Below are positions 24,561 to 33,412 of a stretch of 64,000 nt of DNA, one piece after another; positions within the stretch are counted from its first letter, which is position 1; each line of letters begins with the position of its first letter. Made by a program: the position numbers and the translations under genes. Origin of the DNA: an uncultured Eubacterium sp. GTDB taxonomy: Bacteria > Bacillota > Clostridia > Lachnospirales > Lachnospiraceae. The notes beneath the pieces are model-generated. The model saw only the letters and a program-made list of their open reading frames with translations. It did no database searches and was not told where the DNA came from. The stretch is taken from NCBI GenBank assembly GCA_934316845.1, contig CAKRDZ010000011.1, positions 18,251 to 82,250 of the forward strand, written 5' to 3'.

Positions 24561-24600
24561 AAAAAAGGGATGCTCTCACGACGAGGGCATCCTTTTTTTA
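24561..24600. terminator. Bidirectional terminator
   Basis: Stem GGATGC (24568-24573) / GCATCC (24587-24592), extended by A6 before and T-run after. It lies between the lipoprotein gene and the convergent MutS-like gene ending at 24607. Confidence 0.85.
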
Positions 24601-24606
24601 TCTTCT

Positions 24607-26127
24607 TTACTCCTGTTCAGTGCCTTTTTCTATGATCTCCGCATACAGATCCAATCCGTAACTTGTCTCGGTCGGCTCATGGTCGATCATTTTAAACGTA
24701 CGTGCGCCATCTTCCTTTCGCTCCGCGCTCAAAAACCTCGCGCCCGACAGATTTTTCGCATACATCTGACTCGCAAAGGCAAAAAGGTGAGTTACCATAA
24801 ATACACTCACACCGCTGTCATACATCGCCTGGATAATATGCTCTGCGATCTGGCTTCCCTCTTTTTCGGTTGTGCTGGAAAACGACTCATTAAAGAGGAT
24901 CAGGCTGTGATCCGTCACCATGTCTATGATGCGGTTCATGCGCTTCATCTCCTCGTCCAGCCGCCCACTGTTCATACTGCTGTCCTCACGCCTGGTAAAA
25001 TGTGTCAATATATTATCATACAGCGGACTTTCAAAATACGCCGCCGGGACAAACATTCCCGCCTGCATCATCACCTGCGCGATCCCGACGCTTCGCAAAA
25101 AGGTCGATTTCCCGCCCTGGTTTGCCCCGCTGATCATATGGAGATGACAGGAATCCGTGATCGAATTGTCCACCGGATTTTTGAGGGTATTAAGGGCAAG
25201 CCCTAACTCATACAAATGCTGGTATTCGATGTGTCCCTTTTCGCGGCTCACCCGCGGATAGCACGTTTTCATCTTTAGATTGTTGAGGCTCCGTCCAAGA
25301 TTCGCACAGCCGACATAAAAACCGACCTGAATCTGTAACTGGCTGAAAAACTCCTGAAACTGATACAAAAAGGCGCGGTAAATCTCCTGCGTATACAGCA
25401 GTCCATTTTCCTCCATCCGGATGGCATCCTGCTTTAGCGCTTCCTGATTGAGAAAAACCGCCTCCGGCGATGCCAAATGAAGGACAAGCCACCGCAGTGT
25501 TCTCCGAAATTTTCCCATTTTCCGGTAATCTGTCGGATCAAGGCGGTTTACCATCGCGTCGCCGCATTTCAGACCGCCTGCCACACCGGCCGTAAAGATC
25601 AGTCTGCCCCCCTGCATCAGCACCGACATATCGTCGATGTGGCGTTCGAGATCTTGTGCAAACTCATCGGTAAAATATTGCCGGAATTTCGTCGTAAACA
25701 GATACATGCCATCTGCTTTTTCCGCCTGTTCGCTCCGCAGATGTTCTTTCAGATAACGCAGATATTTTAACAGGATCCGAAGTAGTTCCAGAGATTCCGT
25801 GATCTGCACAACCTTATTGCTCGTCTTTTTGGACGTATATTTTTGAATCTCCTGCATCGCCTCTTTCGCGATACGGTACATTTCTTCGTAAAATTCCGGA
25901 TGCGACACCGCATCTGACACCATCTGCTGCCGGAAACGAAGCGTCGTTTCATCCGTAACCGGGCACAAAAGCACGCGCTGGCAATTGGTAAATATTTCCT
26001 CATCCTCTTTTGCCATCGCCCGAAGGATCACCGGAAGATTCAAATCCTTGCTCATATCCTGCGGCATCCCGTATCGTTTGGCCGCTCCCTGCTGTTTTTC
26101 CGGATATAAAAGTGCTACGTCAAACAT
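24607..26127 (-). CDS. MutS-like ATPase, second of a tandem pair
   Basis: 506 residues with a helical core/clamp region (about 1-310) and a MutS-type ATPase domain. The P-loop GANQGGKST is at about 331-339; the Walker B region reads LILFNESFSSTTEKEG near 410, so the usual Asp of the MutS DE pair is Asn while the Glu stays. There is no N-terminal mismatch-recognition domain and no Smr domain. MutS ATPases dimerise with composite sites, so this protein and its neighbour probably form a heterodimer. Its ATG overlaps the end of the upstream gene by eight bases and follows AGGAGG. Its role is unlikely to be classical mismatch repair; recombination control or DNA-junction binding is possible. Confidence 0.85.
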   Translation of the reverse strand: MFDVALLYPEKQQGAAKRYGMPQDMSKDLNLPVILRAMAKEDEEIFTNCQRVLLCPVTDETTLRFRQQMVSDAVSHPEFYEEMYRIAKEAMQEIQKYTSKKTSNKVVQITESLELLRILLKYLRYLKEHLRSEQAEKADGMYLFTTKFRQYFTDEFAQDLERHIDDMSVLMQGGRLIFTAGVAGGLKCGDAMVNRLDPTDYRKMGKFRRTLRWLVLHLASPEAVFLNQEALKQDAIRMEENGLLYTQEIYRAFLYQFQEFFSQLQIQVGFYVGCANLGRSLNNLKMKTCYPRVSREKGHIEYQHLYELGLALNTLKNPVDNSITDSCHLHMISGANQGGKSTFLRSVGIAQVMMQAGMFVPAAYFESPLYDNILTHFTRREDSSMNSGRLDEEMKRMNRIIDMVTDHSLILFNESFSSTTEKEGSQIAEHIIQAMYDSGVSVFMVTHLFAFASQMYAKNLSGARFLSAERKEDGARTFKMIDHEPTETSYGLDLYAEIIEKGTEQE

Positions 26128-27643
26128 GATGAATCCTCCTTTTTATCTCCGCGTAAGTCAATCCATATTTTTCCACGATCGGCTCAACATAACCTTTTCC
26201 CTCCGCTTTCTTCCGGCGGATCTTAAACGTCCGCACTTTAACATTTCCCTCGATCAGGGATGCTGACTGACTGACGATCTGCTCGTTTTCCTCCGCAAGT
26301 TCCTCAATATGTGTGACATAAATGCCATAACAGTCGCGGGCAAGAAAATGGTCGATCACACGCCGTCCCATATGATACGCATCGTACGTCGCCGCGGACG
26401 TGAAAAGTTCATTGATGATGACAAATACATTCCGCTTCTCTGCATGCATCATTCCGGACAGGCGCACCAGTTCTTCCTTTAATTTACCGCGGCCGCTCTG
26501 CATACTCTCTTCGACGGAAAAATGCGTCAACAGTCCGTCAAAGAGCGGAAGTTCCGCGTGCTTTGCCGGCACCGGAAAGCCCATCAGGGAAAAATACACA
26601 AGCTGCCCTGCGGCCCTTGCAAACGTCGTCTTGCCCCCCTGGTTTGGCCCCGTTATAACAAAAAAGCGCTCTTTTCCCCGGTAATAATAATCGTTCGCAA
26701 CCGTCTCTTTTCCCTCTTTCTGGTTTTTCAATGCCAGAGCGAGATCATAGCCTCCGGTCACCTCAAATGTTGTATCCGAAAAGGACGGCATACAGAAGTC
26801 ATAATGAAAATATTCCATATGGTGCTGAAATTTTAATATCGAGAGATACACGCAGATTTCCTTGTGAAACTGCATGATCTCCGGCTGATATATATGCGGT
26901 TCTGCCTTTCCAAATTCTTCCAGTCTTCCAAACGGTTTTGGAAACTTTTTCTGCAGATATTTGAAGATGCGCTGTTCCAGCGGTGTACCGGCTTTTCCTC
27001 CCGGCAGAAGGTTTCCCATCTTGCCGGGATGTTGTATCATCTGCGGATATTTTTCACACAGATCCTTTACATAATCGTCTTCCACCACCGTGGGAAGGAT
27101 GGCGATATGATCTCCCTCAAGCCGCAGACTGTAACGCAGTTTCCCCAGCTCTTCACTGGTCGAAAGCGCCGCATCGTGATAGGCTTTCACCTCCGGCTTC
27201 TCCATCTCGGCTTTGCACACCTCCAGAAACTGCTGCCATCCACGTGCGCTGCAGTCTCGGTTTTCCAAAAATGCGATCAGTTCGTCCACCGCCGTAAAAT
27301 ACATTACCGCCACTTCCAGCTTCCAATGTGCCTTACTGAGTTCGTCCGTGATCTGCTCCCCCGTCTCCGAATTTATGTAGGCTTCATTTTCCTGCGCCCG
27401 TCGGATTAAATTTACAAAATTTGTGAGTTTTGTCTCCATTTCCTCATTGATTTCCCGAAGCACGTCCTGACGATATTCGATCTCTTCTTTTCCGTCCGGC
27501 ATCTGCCGGAAATACTCCCGCAGATCGTAGATGCCAAGCTGTGCATTGATCTCCTCAATCCACTGTGTCAGATTGAGGTCATCATAAAATTCCTGCCGTT
27601 CTTCCTCCGGCTCCCGGACTTTTCCTAAAATGCTAAATGACAT
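26120..27643 (-). CDS. MutS-like ATPase, first of a tandem pair
   Basis: 507 residues with the same layout as its downstream partner: helical core, then ATPase domain with P-loop GPNQGGKTT (about 331-339) and Walker B VFVIINELFTSAATYDA near 411. Again Asn replaces the Walker B Asp. The matching positions of both motifs show that the two genes are old paralogues. GRGKLKEELVRLSGMM precedes Walker B and corresponds to the MutS signature region. I start at the ATG at 27643, six bases after GAGG; a GTG two codons earlier overlaps that site. No mutL is near. Confidence 0.85.
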   Translation of the reverse strand: MSFSILGKVREPEEERQEFYDDLNLTQWIEEINAQLGIYDLREYFRQMPDGKEEIEYRQDVLREINEEMETKLTNFVNLIRRAQENEAYINSETGEQITDELSKAHWKLEVAVMYFTAVDELIAFLENRDCSARGWQQFLEVCKAEMEKPEVKAYHDAALSTSEELGKLRYSLRLEGDHIAILPTVVEDDYVKDLCEKYPQMIQHPGKMGNLLPGGKAGTPLEQRIFKYLQKKFPKPFGRLEEFGKAEPHIYQPEIMQFHKEICVYLSILKFQHHMEYFHYDFCMPSFSDTTFEVTGGYDLALALKNQKEGKETVANDYYYRGKERFFVITGPNQGGKTTFARAAGQLVYFSLMGFPVPAKHAELPLFDGLLTHFSVEESMQSGRGKLKEELVRLSGMMHAEKRNVFVIINELFTSAATYDAYHMGRRVIDHFLARDCYGIYVTHIEELAEENEQIVSQSASLIEGNVKVRTFKIRRKKAEGKGYVEPIVEKYGLTYAEIKRRIHHV

Positions 27644-27693
27644 AATCACCCTCGCTTTCTTTTTCGCTGTGTTCTCTTATGTTTTATTATACC

Positions 27694-29622
27694 CTATTTT
27701 CCTATTTTTGTATAGCGGCAACATTGCGGTGTGACCTCCGATCCCATCTTTAATTTATACATATCAATATAAAACTCTGAATCGTTGATTACGATAAAAC
27801 CATCTGTCGCCATATCGCTTTCCGAAAAATAAAATTCATGCGATGTTTCCGGATCCATAAATCTGGTCCATTTTTCTTCTCCGATCTCTGCCTTGTCCAC
27901 GCCGTCAGGAGTCAGGAAATAAATGGTATCATTGCGGATGTCAAGCTGATAGAAGTTCAGAAGATTTTCCTGCATTTTCTTCCAGTCGTTAAGATCCACA
28001 TCAGTCGGAATCGTATACTCCAGTTTTCCGCTGTCCATATCATACACGTTGACATCAAGCGTCTTTCCGTTTTGCTGGGATGTCAGCGCGATCACGCCAT
28101 CTCCCTTCGCGATCGTAGTCGTCATCGTGCATTCTTTGCATACATCCTCCATTGAATTGATACATTCTCCTGTCGTCAGGTCATACCAGCCAAACAGTTT
28201 TTCCGCCGTGACGACAAGCACTTTATTGTCGCCTGCCGCCAGATAACGGTTGGAGGCAATTCCCTTTTGCTCCTCTCTGCCATACGCTTTTTTTGCTGAT
28301 ATCTGCGGAATTTTCACCTTGACAAGCTGGTTATTTTCCGCGTCATACCGGAGCAGACGATCTTCTACGACGTAATTCCCGCCTTTTGAGTCCTGCACAT
28401 CATAAGGCGCACTCCATTTTTCCAGTGCCACATAGATCTGACCGTCCTCGCCCTCTAAAATACTGATGTACGGATACCAGTACTTATCCAGTTTTTTCAT
28501 ATAATCCAGCAGTACCTGATTCCACGGAACGTCCTCTTCTTTCCAGACGCCGTCCACCCGTTTCAGTTTGATAAATTTTTCAAATTTCTGCTGATCCATC
28601 AAGGCCGCAAGTTTGTAATACGTTCCTTCGTCATCGACATTTTGACAATACTCGTATACGTTCAGCCTGCCGCCCTGGGAAAATTCGGTAAATTCCTGCG
28701 TCTGGTCAACAACTTCCTCCTTAAATTCCGTGACTTCGGCATCTTCTTCGCCCTTGCTGACAAGATTTTTCACCGTCTCCGGCTGCGAAGCGATCCCACA
28801 GCTGCAAAGCAGCACGATCACAACCGATACCACGCTGATATAACGCCTTGGCTTCTGATACTGCATCACGCGCACAATGCGCTCCTTCACCGAACTGATG
28901 CTGAATGCCGGTTCCTCAAACCAGCCATGCCGTCCCTTGTCTGCCATCGTGAGAAGCAGATACGAATATTCTTTCCGCGCCTGCACGCCCAGTCTGCGTA
29001 TGACTGCCTCATCGCATGACACTTCCATATCAAGCACGAAGAAATGATACGCTGCCCAGCAGAGCGGATTAAACCAAAGTACCGAAAATGCCAGAAAACA
29101 TACGATCTTTATCAGATAATCGCGCCGTTTTATGTGCACTCTTTCATGGCAGAGGATCAATTCCCGCTCCCTCTCACACTCTTCTCCGCGCAGTTTCGAC
29201 GAAAGGTAGATCTTCGGCGCGATAACACCACCGACAAACGAATTTTCCACCGCTTCATGCATATAAATGTTATCCTTCCACAGGATTGCATCCGCAAAAC
29301 GCCGTTTGTTCCGCACCAAGGACACGATCAGTAGAAGCACGCACACCGTAACCCCCAGCGCCCAGACACCAAGAACTCCCTGCTCTGACACCTGTCTGGG
29401 AAGCGCCCGATAAATGCCTTGAATTGACACCGGGCACAAAATCTGTACTGCCACGACGATCCAGAGTACATACGCCACATTGCGCGGCAGACGTTTCAGC
29501 ACAGGCCGGATCAGCAGCAAAAACAGTATCACCACACTTGCCATCACACACGTATCCCAAAGGTGAGAGATCCATGCATTCGTGCCAAGTACACCAAAGA
29601 CTTCCGCAATCCATTCTTTCAT
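27694..29622 (-). CDS. BlaR1/MecR1-type M56 membrane protease with a non-PBP C-terminal domain
   Basis: 642 residues. The first 300 residues hold four membrane helices and a cytoplasmic M56 zinc protease with ILCHERVHIKRRDYL (HExxH: His159, Glu160, His163) and CDEAVIRRLG. A helix near 270-285 ends at a Cys. The outer C-terminal part (about 300-642) is beta-rich, with repeats resembling a propeller, and I see no SxxK/KTG transpeptidase motifs of a beta-lactam sensor. It therefore probably senses something other than beta-lactams, and cleaves or releases the BlaI-type repressor encoded 12 bases upstream. The start follows AAGGAGG. The ligand is unknown. Confidence 0.87.
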   Translation of the reverse strand: MKEWIAEVFGVLGTNAWISHLWDTCVMASVVILFLLLIRPVLKRLPRNVAYVLWIVVAVQILCPVSIQGIYRALPRQVSEQGVLGVWALGVTVCVLLLIVSLVRNKRRFADAILWKDNIYMHEAVENSFVGGVIAPKIYLSSKLRGEECERERELILCHERVHIKRRDYLIKIVCFLAFSVLWFNPLCWAAYHFFVLDMEVSCDEAVIRRLGVQARKEYSYLLLTMADKGRHGWFEEPAFSISSVKERIVRVMQYQKPRRYISVVSVVIVLLCSCGIASQPETVKNLVSKGEEDAEVTEFKEEVVDQTQEFTEFSQGGRLNVYEYCQNVDDEGTYYKLAALMDQQKFEKFIKLKRVDGVWKEEDVPWNQVLLDYMKKLDKYWYPYISILEGEDGQIYVALEKWSAPYDVQDSKGGNYVVEDRLLRYDAENNQLVKVKIPQISAKKAYGREEQKGIASNRYLAAGDNKVLVVTAEKLFGWYDLTTGECINSMEDVCKECTMTTTIAKGDGVIALTSQQNGKTLDVNVYDMDSGKLEYTIPTDVDLNDWKKMQENLLNFYQLDIRNDTIYFLTPDGVDKAEIGEEKWTRFMDPETSHEFYFSESDMATDGFIVINDSEFYIDMYKLKMGSEVTPQCCRYTKIGK

Positions 29623-29634
29623 CGGTCTTCCTCC

Positions 29635-29991
29635 TTATTCATTTTCTTCGATAATACGCTTCAATTCTTCAATCTGCTTTTTACTCAGTTTCTTTTTCCC
29701 GGTAAACGCAGTGACAAATTTGGAGAGCGATCCCTCAAAACGGTTCTCGACAATCTGCGTACTCTCACTTGCCAGATATTCCTCTTTCGTCTGCTTTACC
29801 TCGACAACCGCATTTTCATTTTCAAAGATGCCTGCCTGGCAGAGGTTGCGAAGCACTGTATATGTTGTGGATTTTTTCCACCCCAGCTGTTCTTGGCACA
29901 ATTTCACCAGTTCTCCCGACCGGATCGGCGCATTTTCCCACACAATTTCCGCAAATGCCATTTCACTTTCCGATAAAATACTTTGTCTCAT
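29635..29991 (-). CDS. BlaI/MecI/CopY family transcriptional repressor
   Basis: 118 residues, the usual size: an N-terminal winged helix (about 5-75, SESEMAFAEIVWENAPIRSGELV, then WKKSTTYTVLRNL) and a C-terminal dimerisation region with the likely protease-sensitive segment around 85-100. It should bind its own promoter region and be inactivated by the M56 protease of the same operon. No beta-lactamase gene is nearby; targets other than its own operon are not visible here. It sits first in the operon, with the promoter and two palindromes just upstream. Confidence 0.9.
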   Translation of the reverse strand: MRQSILSESEMAFAEIVWENAPIRSGELVKLCQEQLGWKKSTTYTVLRNLCQAGIFENENAVVEVKQTKEEYLASESTQIVENRFEGSLSKFVTAFTGKKKLSKKQIEELKRIIEENE

Positions 29992-30006
29992 CCTCTTTCT
30001 CCTTTC

Positions 30007-30055
30007 GGTCTACTTTTTATAGACCTAGTTTATCATTTATAAACCACTCTGTCAA
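30007..30055 (-). promoter_or_regulatory. Promoter and twin palindromes of the BlaI-like operon
   Basis: Minus-strand TTGACA (30050-30055), 17-base spacer, TAAACT (30027-30032). Two palindromes lie over it: GTTTAT-N5-ATAAAC (30028-30044) covering the -10 and spacer, and GGTCTA-N7-TAGACC (30007-30025) at the start of the transcript. Binding of the repressor here would block transcription. The sequence does not match the classical TACANNTGTA BlaI box exactly. Confidence 0.65.
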
Positions 30056-30120
30056 GCATTATTCTTTTGCAAGAACTCAGAACTTTACTTTTTCTTTACC
30101 GATTGTTTATGTGTTTAGGA

Positions 30121-30149
30121 TTGAAAAAAAGTTCCAGAACGTATATAAT
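30121..30149 (+). promoter_or_regulatory. Promoter for the c-di-GMP protein gene
   Basis: TTGAAA (30121-30126), 17-base spacer, perfect TATAAT (30144-30149), 46 bases before the start codon at 30196. Confidence 0.8.
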
Positions 30150-30195
30150 ATTCTTGTGACGTTATACGCATTAACATCATATTGGAGAGAATTTT

Positions 30196-33100
30196 ATGAA
30201 AAGAAAAAGGATTGGCGTCTTACTGGCGCAAGCAGATGAAACAACACAAAATCATTTTATGCAGGGTTTTTTGCAGGAAGCATTTGCCTCTGGTTATGAT
30301 GTCTTGATTTTTTCAATGTATGTAAAATATCAACAGACAAATCTTCGTGAATTAGGGGAGTCAAATATCTATGAATTGATCAACTATGACATGCTGGATG
30401 CTATTGTCATTCTTTTGGATACACTTCAGGCAACCGGACTTTCGGATTCGATCCAAAAGAAGATTCACGATGCATTTGACGGACCGGTTCTGGTCATCGA
30501 TCAGAAAAGTCCGTATTTCCCATCCGTCATGAATGACCACTGCACTCCGATCCGCCGTTTGATCGATCATTTGATCGAAGTGCATCATTATAAAGATATC
30601 GTCTTTTTGAATGGGCGCGAAGCGCATATTCACTCGATTGAGCGTCTGCGTGGATACAAAGAGAGCATGGAAGCACATGGACTTCCTGTCCTTGAGGAAA
30701 ATATCTATCACGGAGATTATTGGTACACGAGCGGTAACCAAATGGTTGAACAGATGCTTTTGGAACGTGAAAAACTTCCGGAAGCGATTGCCTGTGCCAA
30801 TGATTGTATGGCGATCGGCGTGTGTTCGGCACTTTCCGAGCACGGCATCAAAGTTCCCGACGACATTGCTGTCATTGGCTACGACTCGATCCAGGATGGC
30901 CGTTACAGCCCGGTTCCTCTGACTTCCGCGGAAATTCCGGCAAAAGCCTGCGGAAAATACAGTCTGCATTGGATCGATGCCTCGCTCAACGATCAGCCGC
31001 TTCCAGACTACATACCGGAAATCGACCTTTGGATCGGTGGAAGCTGTGGCTGCCCGACGAACAATCTCAGTCTGCTGTCTCCGCTGCGCGACCAATGGGA
31101 AACGAAACTTTCTTCCAACAGTTATTATTCCTGCTTTAACCATTTGATGGAGGATTTGTTATCCCAACATTCTTATCAGGACTTTTTTAACATTGTTTTT
31201 CAATATACATACCAATTAGGAAATTATGACAGTTTCCATATCTGTCTGAACGAAAACTGGAATCATGCCTCGAAAATGATCGGCGACGGTGCAATCCGTT
31301 TTGGCTACTCCGACCACATGTATCCGGTTGTTCACTGCAACAAAACGTGTGGAACAGAAAATCATATTGATTTTTCAAATTCCTTTGAGACAAAATTAAT
31401 TCTTCCGGAACTGCATGAAGAACACGAAAAGCCTTCAGCCTATATTTTTACGCCACTTCATTTTGACGACCAGTGCTTTGGCTACGCTGTAATCAGCTAT
31501 GGCGATGAACCGCGCGTCTATGATGAAAGTTATAGTTTATGGATCCACAATGTCATGCAGGGCATGGAATCCTTTTACCGGCAGGACATCTTACGCCAGC
31601 TGTTAAAAGATATGGAATCGGCGCAGATCCGCGACAGCCTGACCGGTTTATACAATTACCGCGGCCTGATTTCCCAGACCAAACAGCAGATTGCAGAATC
31701 GCTCCATGGAAATGATTCGCTTTCCATCATTTCCATTGACCTGAGCGGTCTGAAAGACATCAATGCCGGCTATGGCCGTACCGAGGGGGATATCGCTATC
31801 ACAGCTCTCTCCCACCTCATCCAGGAATGTGCTTTTTCGGACGAAATATGCGCTCGCACCGGTAATGACGACTTTATCGTGTGCGCGATTCTTTCGGACA
31901 AAAATGTACACCGGCCGGATGAATTTATTAGTGCTTTATTAAATAAAATTAATATTTTTAACCAGCACAATAAAGATTCCTTCCAAATACATATCTGCTA
32001 TGACTGTAAATCGGAATCCATCCACCAGATTCATTCGGTAGAACAGCTGATCAACGATACGATCTGCGAGAAGAACGGAAAAAAAATACAGGAGTTGCAG
32101 CAAAAAGAACGTTCCTCTCATCTGTCAGAAAAAGACAAAGAGCAGGATCTTGCCGTTATGAAATTACTTGACGACAACCAGTTTATATACTATTTCCAGC
32201 CGATCGTAGATGCACATACCGGAAAGATCTTCTCCTACGAGGCTTTAATGCGTGCCAATACGGAGCAGAGAATTTCTCCGCTGGACATTTTAACAAGCGC
32301 CAAACGCCTGGGGCGCCTCTATGATGTGGAAAAAGCAACGCTATTTAACGTTCTTCATTACATGGAAGAACATCCGAAAAAATTTGCCGGCAAAAAGACG
32401 TTTATCAACAGTATTCCCGGCGCGCAGCTTGTAGATTCGGATAAGGACCGCTTCCACCGTCAGTTAAGCGAGCACAGCGGCCAGGTCGTTGTAGAACTTA
32501 CCGAGCAGGAAGAACTTGACAATAAATGTCTTTCTGACATCAAGAAGTCTTATGCACGGCTTAAAGTTGAGACGGCCATTGACGATTATGGATCGGGATA
32601 TTCCAACGTCAATAACCTTCTCCGCTATATGCCAAAATATGTAAAAATTGACCGTATGCTGATGGAGGAAATTCAAAACAATCCGCAAAAGCAGCATTTT
32701 GTAAAAGACATTATTGATTTCGCGCACGACAACAATATTCTGACTCTTGCCGAAGGAATTGAAACTTCGGAAGAATTGAAGGAAGTTATCCGCCTCGGTG
32801 TGGATCTCATCCAGGGATATTATACGGCGCGTCCAAATCCGGAACCATTGGAGCAGATTGACCCTCACATCCAGATTGAGATTCTGGAGTACAACAAAAA
32901 CCGCTCCTCTTCGATGGTTCGCAAGGATTATATCGTTGACAAGCCACAGTCCATCTCCCTGATTCAGATGACTCTTGGCAAATATACCGATATTCACATC
33001 GCCCAGCAGGCCGGCAAAGATTATCCGATCGAATTGATCGGCGCCACCGGATTCCAGTCCAATCTCCGCATCTGGTTTGAGGATGGTTTCCACGGCACGT

Positions 33101-33264
33101 TGATCCTCAACACCACTCATTTTTCCACCGAAAAATGTATGCCTTGGCTGGAACTCGGCGAAGGAGTTGACCTTACCATCCGGCTCAAAGGAGATACCAA
33201 CCTGAAAATGAGTGGTATCCGTGTACCGAAAAATTCTAACCTGCAGTTTGTAGGCGAAAAATAA
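30196..33264 (+). CDS. LacI-type sensor / GGDEF / EAL c-di-GMP protein
   Basis: 1022 residues. Residues 3-285 resemble a LacI/GalR sugar-binding domain (KRKRIGVLLAQADE at the start, ACANDCMAIGVCSAL and IAVIGYDSIQDGRYSPVPL later) but without a helix-turn-helix. Residues about 290-470 are unassigned, possibly GAF-like. A GGDEF domain follows (DSLTGLYNYRG), with the signature changed to GNDDF near 556, so cyclase activity is doubtful. The EAL domain (about 655-890) keeps YEALMRA, VELTEQEE, AIDDYGSGYSN, KIDRML and AEGIET, so it is probably an active phosphodiesterase. The last 130 residues are an unassigned beta-rich domain. No membrane helix is predicted; it should be a cytoplasmic protein that links a small ligand to c-di-GMP breakdown. 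Confidence 0.87.
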   Translation: MKRKRIGVLLAQADETTQNHFMQGFLQEAFASGYDVLIFSMYVKYQQTNLRELGESNIYELINYDMLDAIVILLDTLQATGLSDSIQKKIHDAFDGPVLVIDQKSPYFPSVMNDHCTPIRRLIDHLIEVHHYKDIVFLNGREAHIHSIERLRGYKESMEAHGLPVLEENIYHGDYWYTSGNQMVEQMLLEREKLPEAIACANDCMAIGVCSALSEHGIKVPDDIAVIGYDSIQDGRYSPVPLTSAEIPAKACGKYSLHWIDASLNDQPLPDYIPEIDLWIGGSCGCPTNNLSLLSPLRDQWETKLSSNSYYSCFNHLMEDLLSQHSYQDFFNIVFQYTYQLGNYDSFHICLNENWNHASKMIGDGAIRFGYSDHMYPVVHCNKTCGTENHIDFSNSFETKLILPELHEEHEKPSAYIFTPLHFDDQCFGYAVISYGDEPRVYDESYSLWIHNVMQGMESFYRQDILRQLLKDMESAQIRDSLTGLYNYRGLISQTKQQIAESLHGNDSLSIISIDLSGLKDINAGYGRTEGDIAITALSHLIQECAFSDEICARTGNDDFIVCAILSDKNVHRPDEFISALLNKINIFNQHNKDSFQIHICYDCKSESIHQIHSVEQLINDTICEKNGKKIQELQQKERSSHLSEKDKEQDLAVMKLLDDNQFIYYFQPIVDAHTGKIFSYEALMRANTEQRISPLDILTSAKRLGRLYDVEKATLFNVLHYMEEHPKKFAGKKTFINSIPGAQLVDSDKDRFHRQLSEHSGQVVVELTEQEELDNKCLSDIKKSYARLKVETAIDDYGSGYSNVNNLLRYMPKYVKIDRMLMEEIQNNPQKQHFVKDIIDFAHDNNILTLAEGIETSEELKEVIRLGVDLIQGYYTARPNPEPLEQIDPHIQIEILEYNKNRSSSMVRKDYIVDKPQSISLIQMTLGKYTDIHIAQQAGKDYPIELIGATGFQSNLRIWFEDGFHGTLILNTTHFSTEKCMPWLELGEGVDLTIRLKGDTNLKMSGIRVPKNSNLQFVGEK

Positions 33265-33302
33265 AGTGGAATTTGTACATATATATTACAATTAGCACAA
33301 AA

Positions 33303-33394
33303 GTCATGCCTACAGCCGGGTTTTTCCCATTTGGCATGACTTTTTCTTTCGCACCGGTCATGCCTACAACCGGGGTTTTCCCATTTGGCATGAC
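33303..33394. repeat. Two tandem 38-bp palindromic repeats
   Basis: Two copies (33303-33340 and 33357-33394) each begin GTCATGCC and end GGCATGAC, forming a hairpin with an inner CCGGG/CCC part. They differ at two or three loop positions. The first copy is followed by TTTTTCTTT, so it may terminate the c-di-GMP gene. They look like REP-type repeats. Two copies with palindromic ends and a 16-base spacing are not a CRISPR array. Confidence 0.75.
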
Positions 33395-33412
33395 CACTCC
33401 TCTCGAATCTAC

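Noticed and set aside
27694..29991. Beta-lactam resistance regulator (BlaR1/BlaI)
   Set aside because: No transpeptidase motifs in the sensor part and no beta-lactamase or PBP gene nearby; only the general family is supported.
33303..33394. Possible CRISPR array
   Set aside because: Only two units with a very short spacer, palindromic across the whole unit, and no cas genes.
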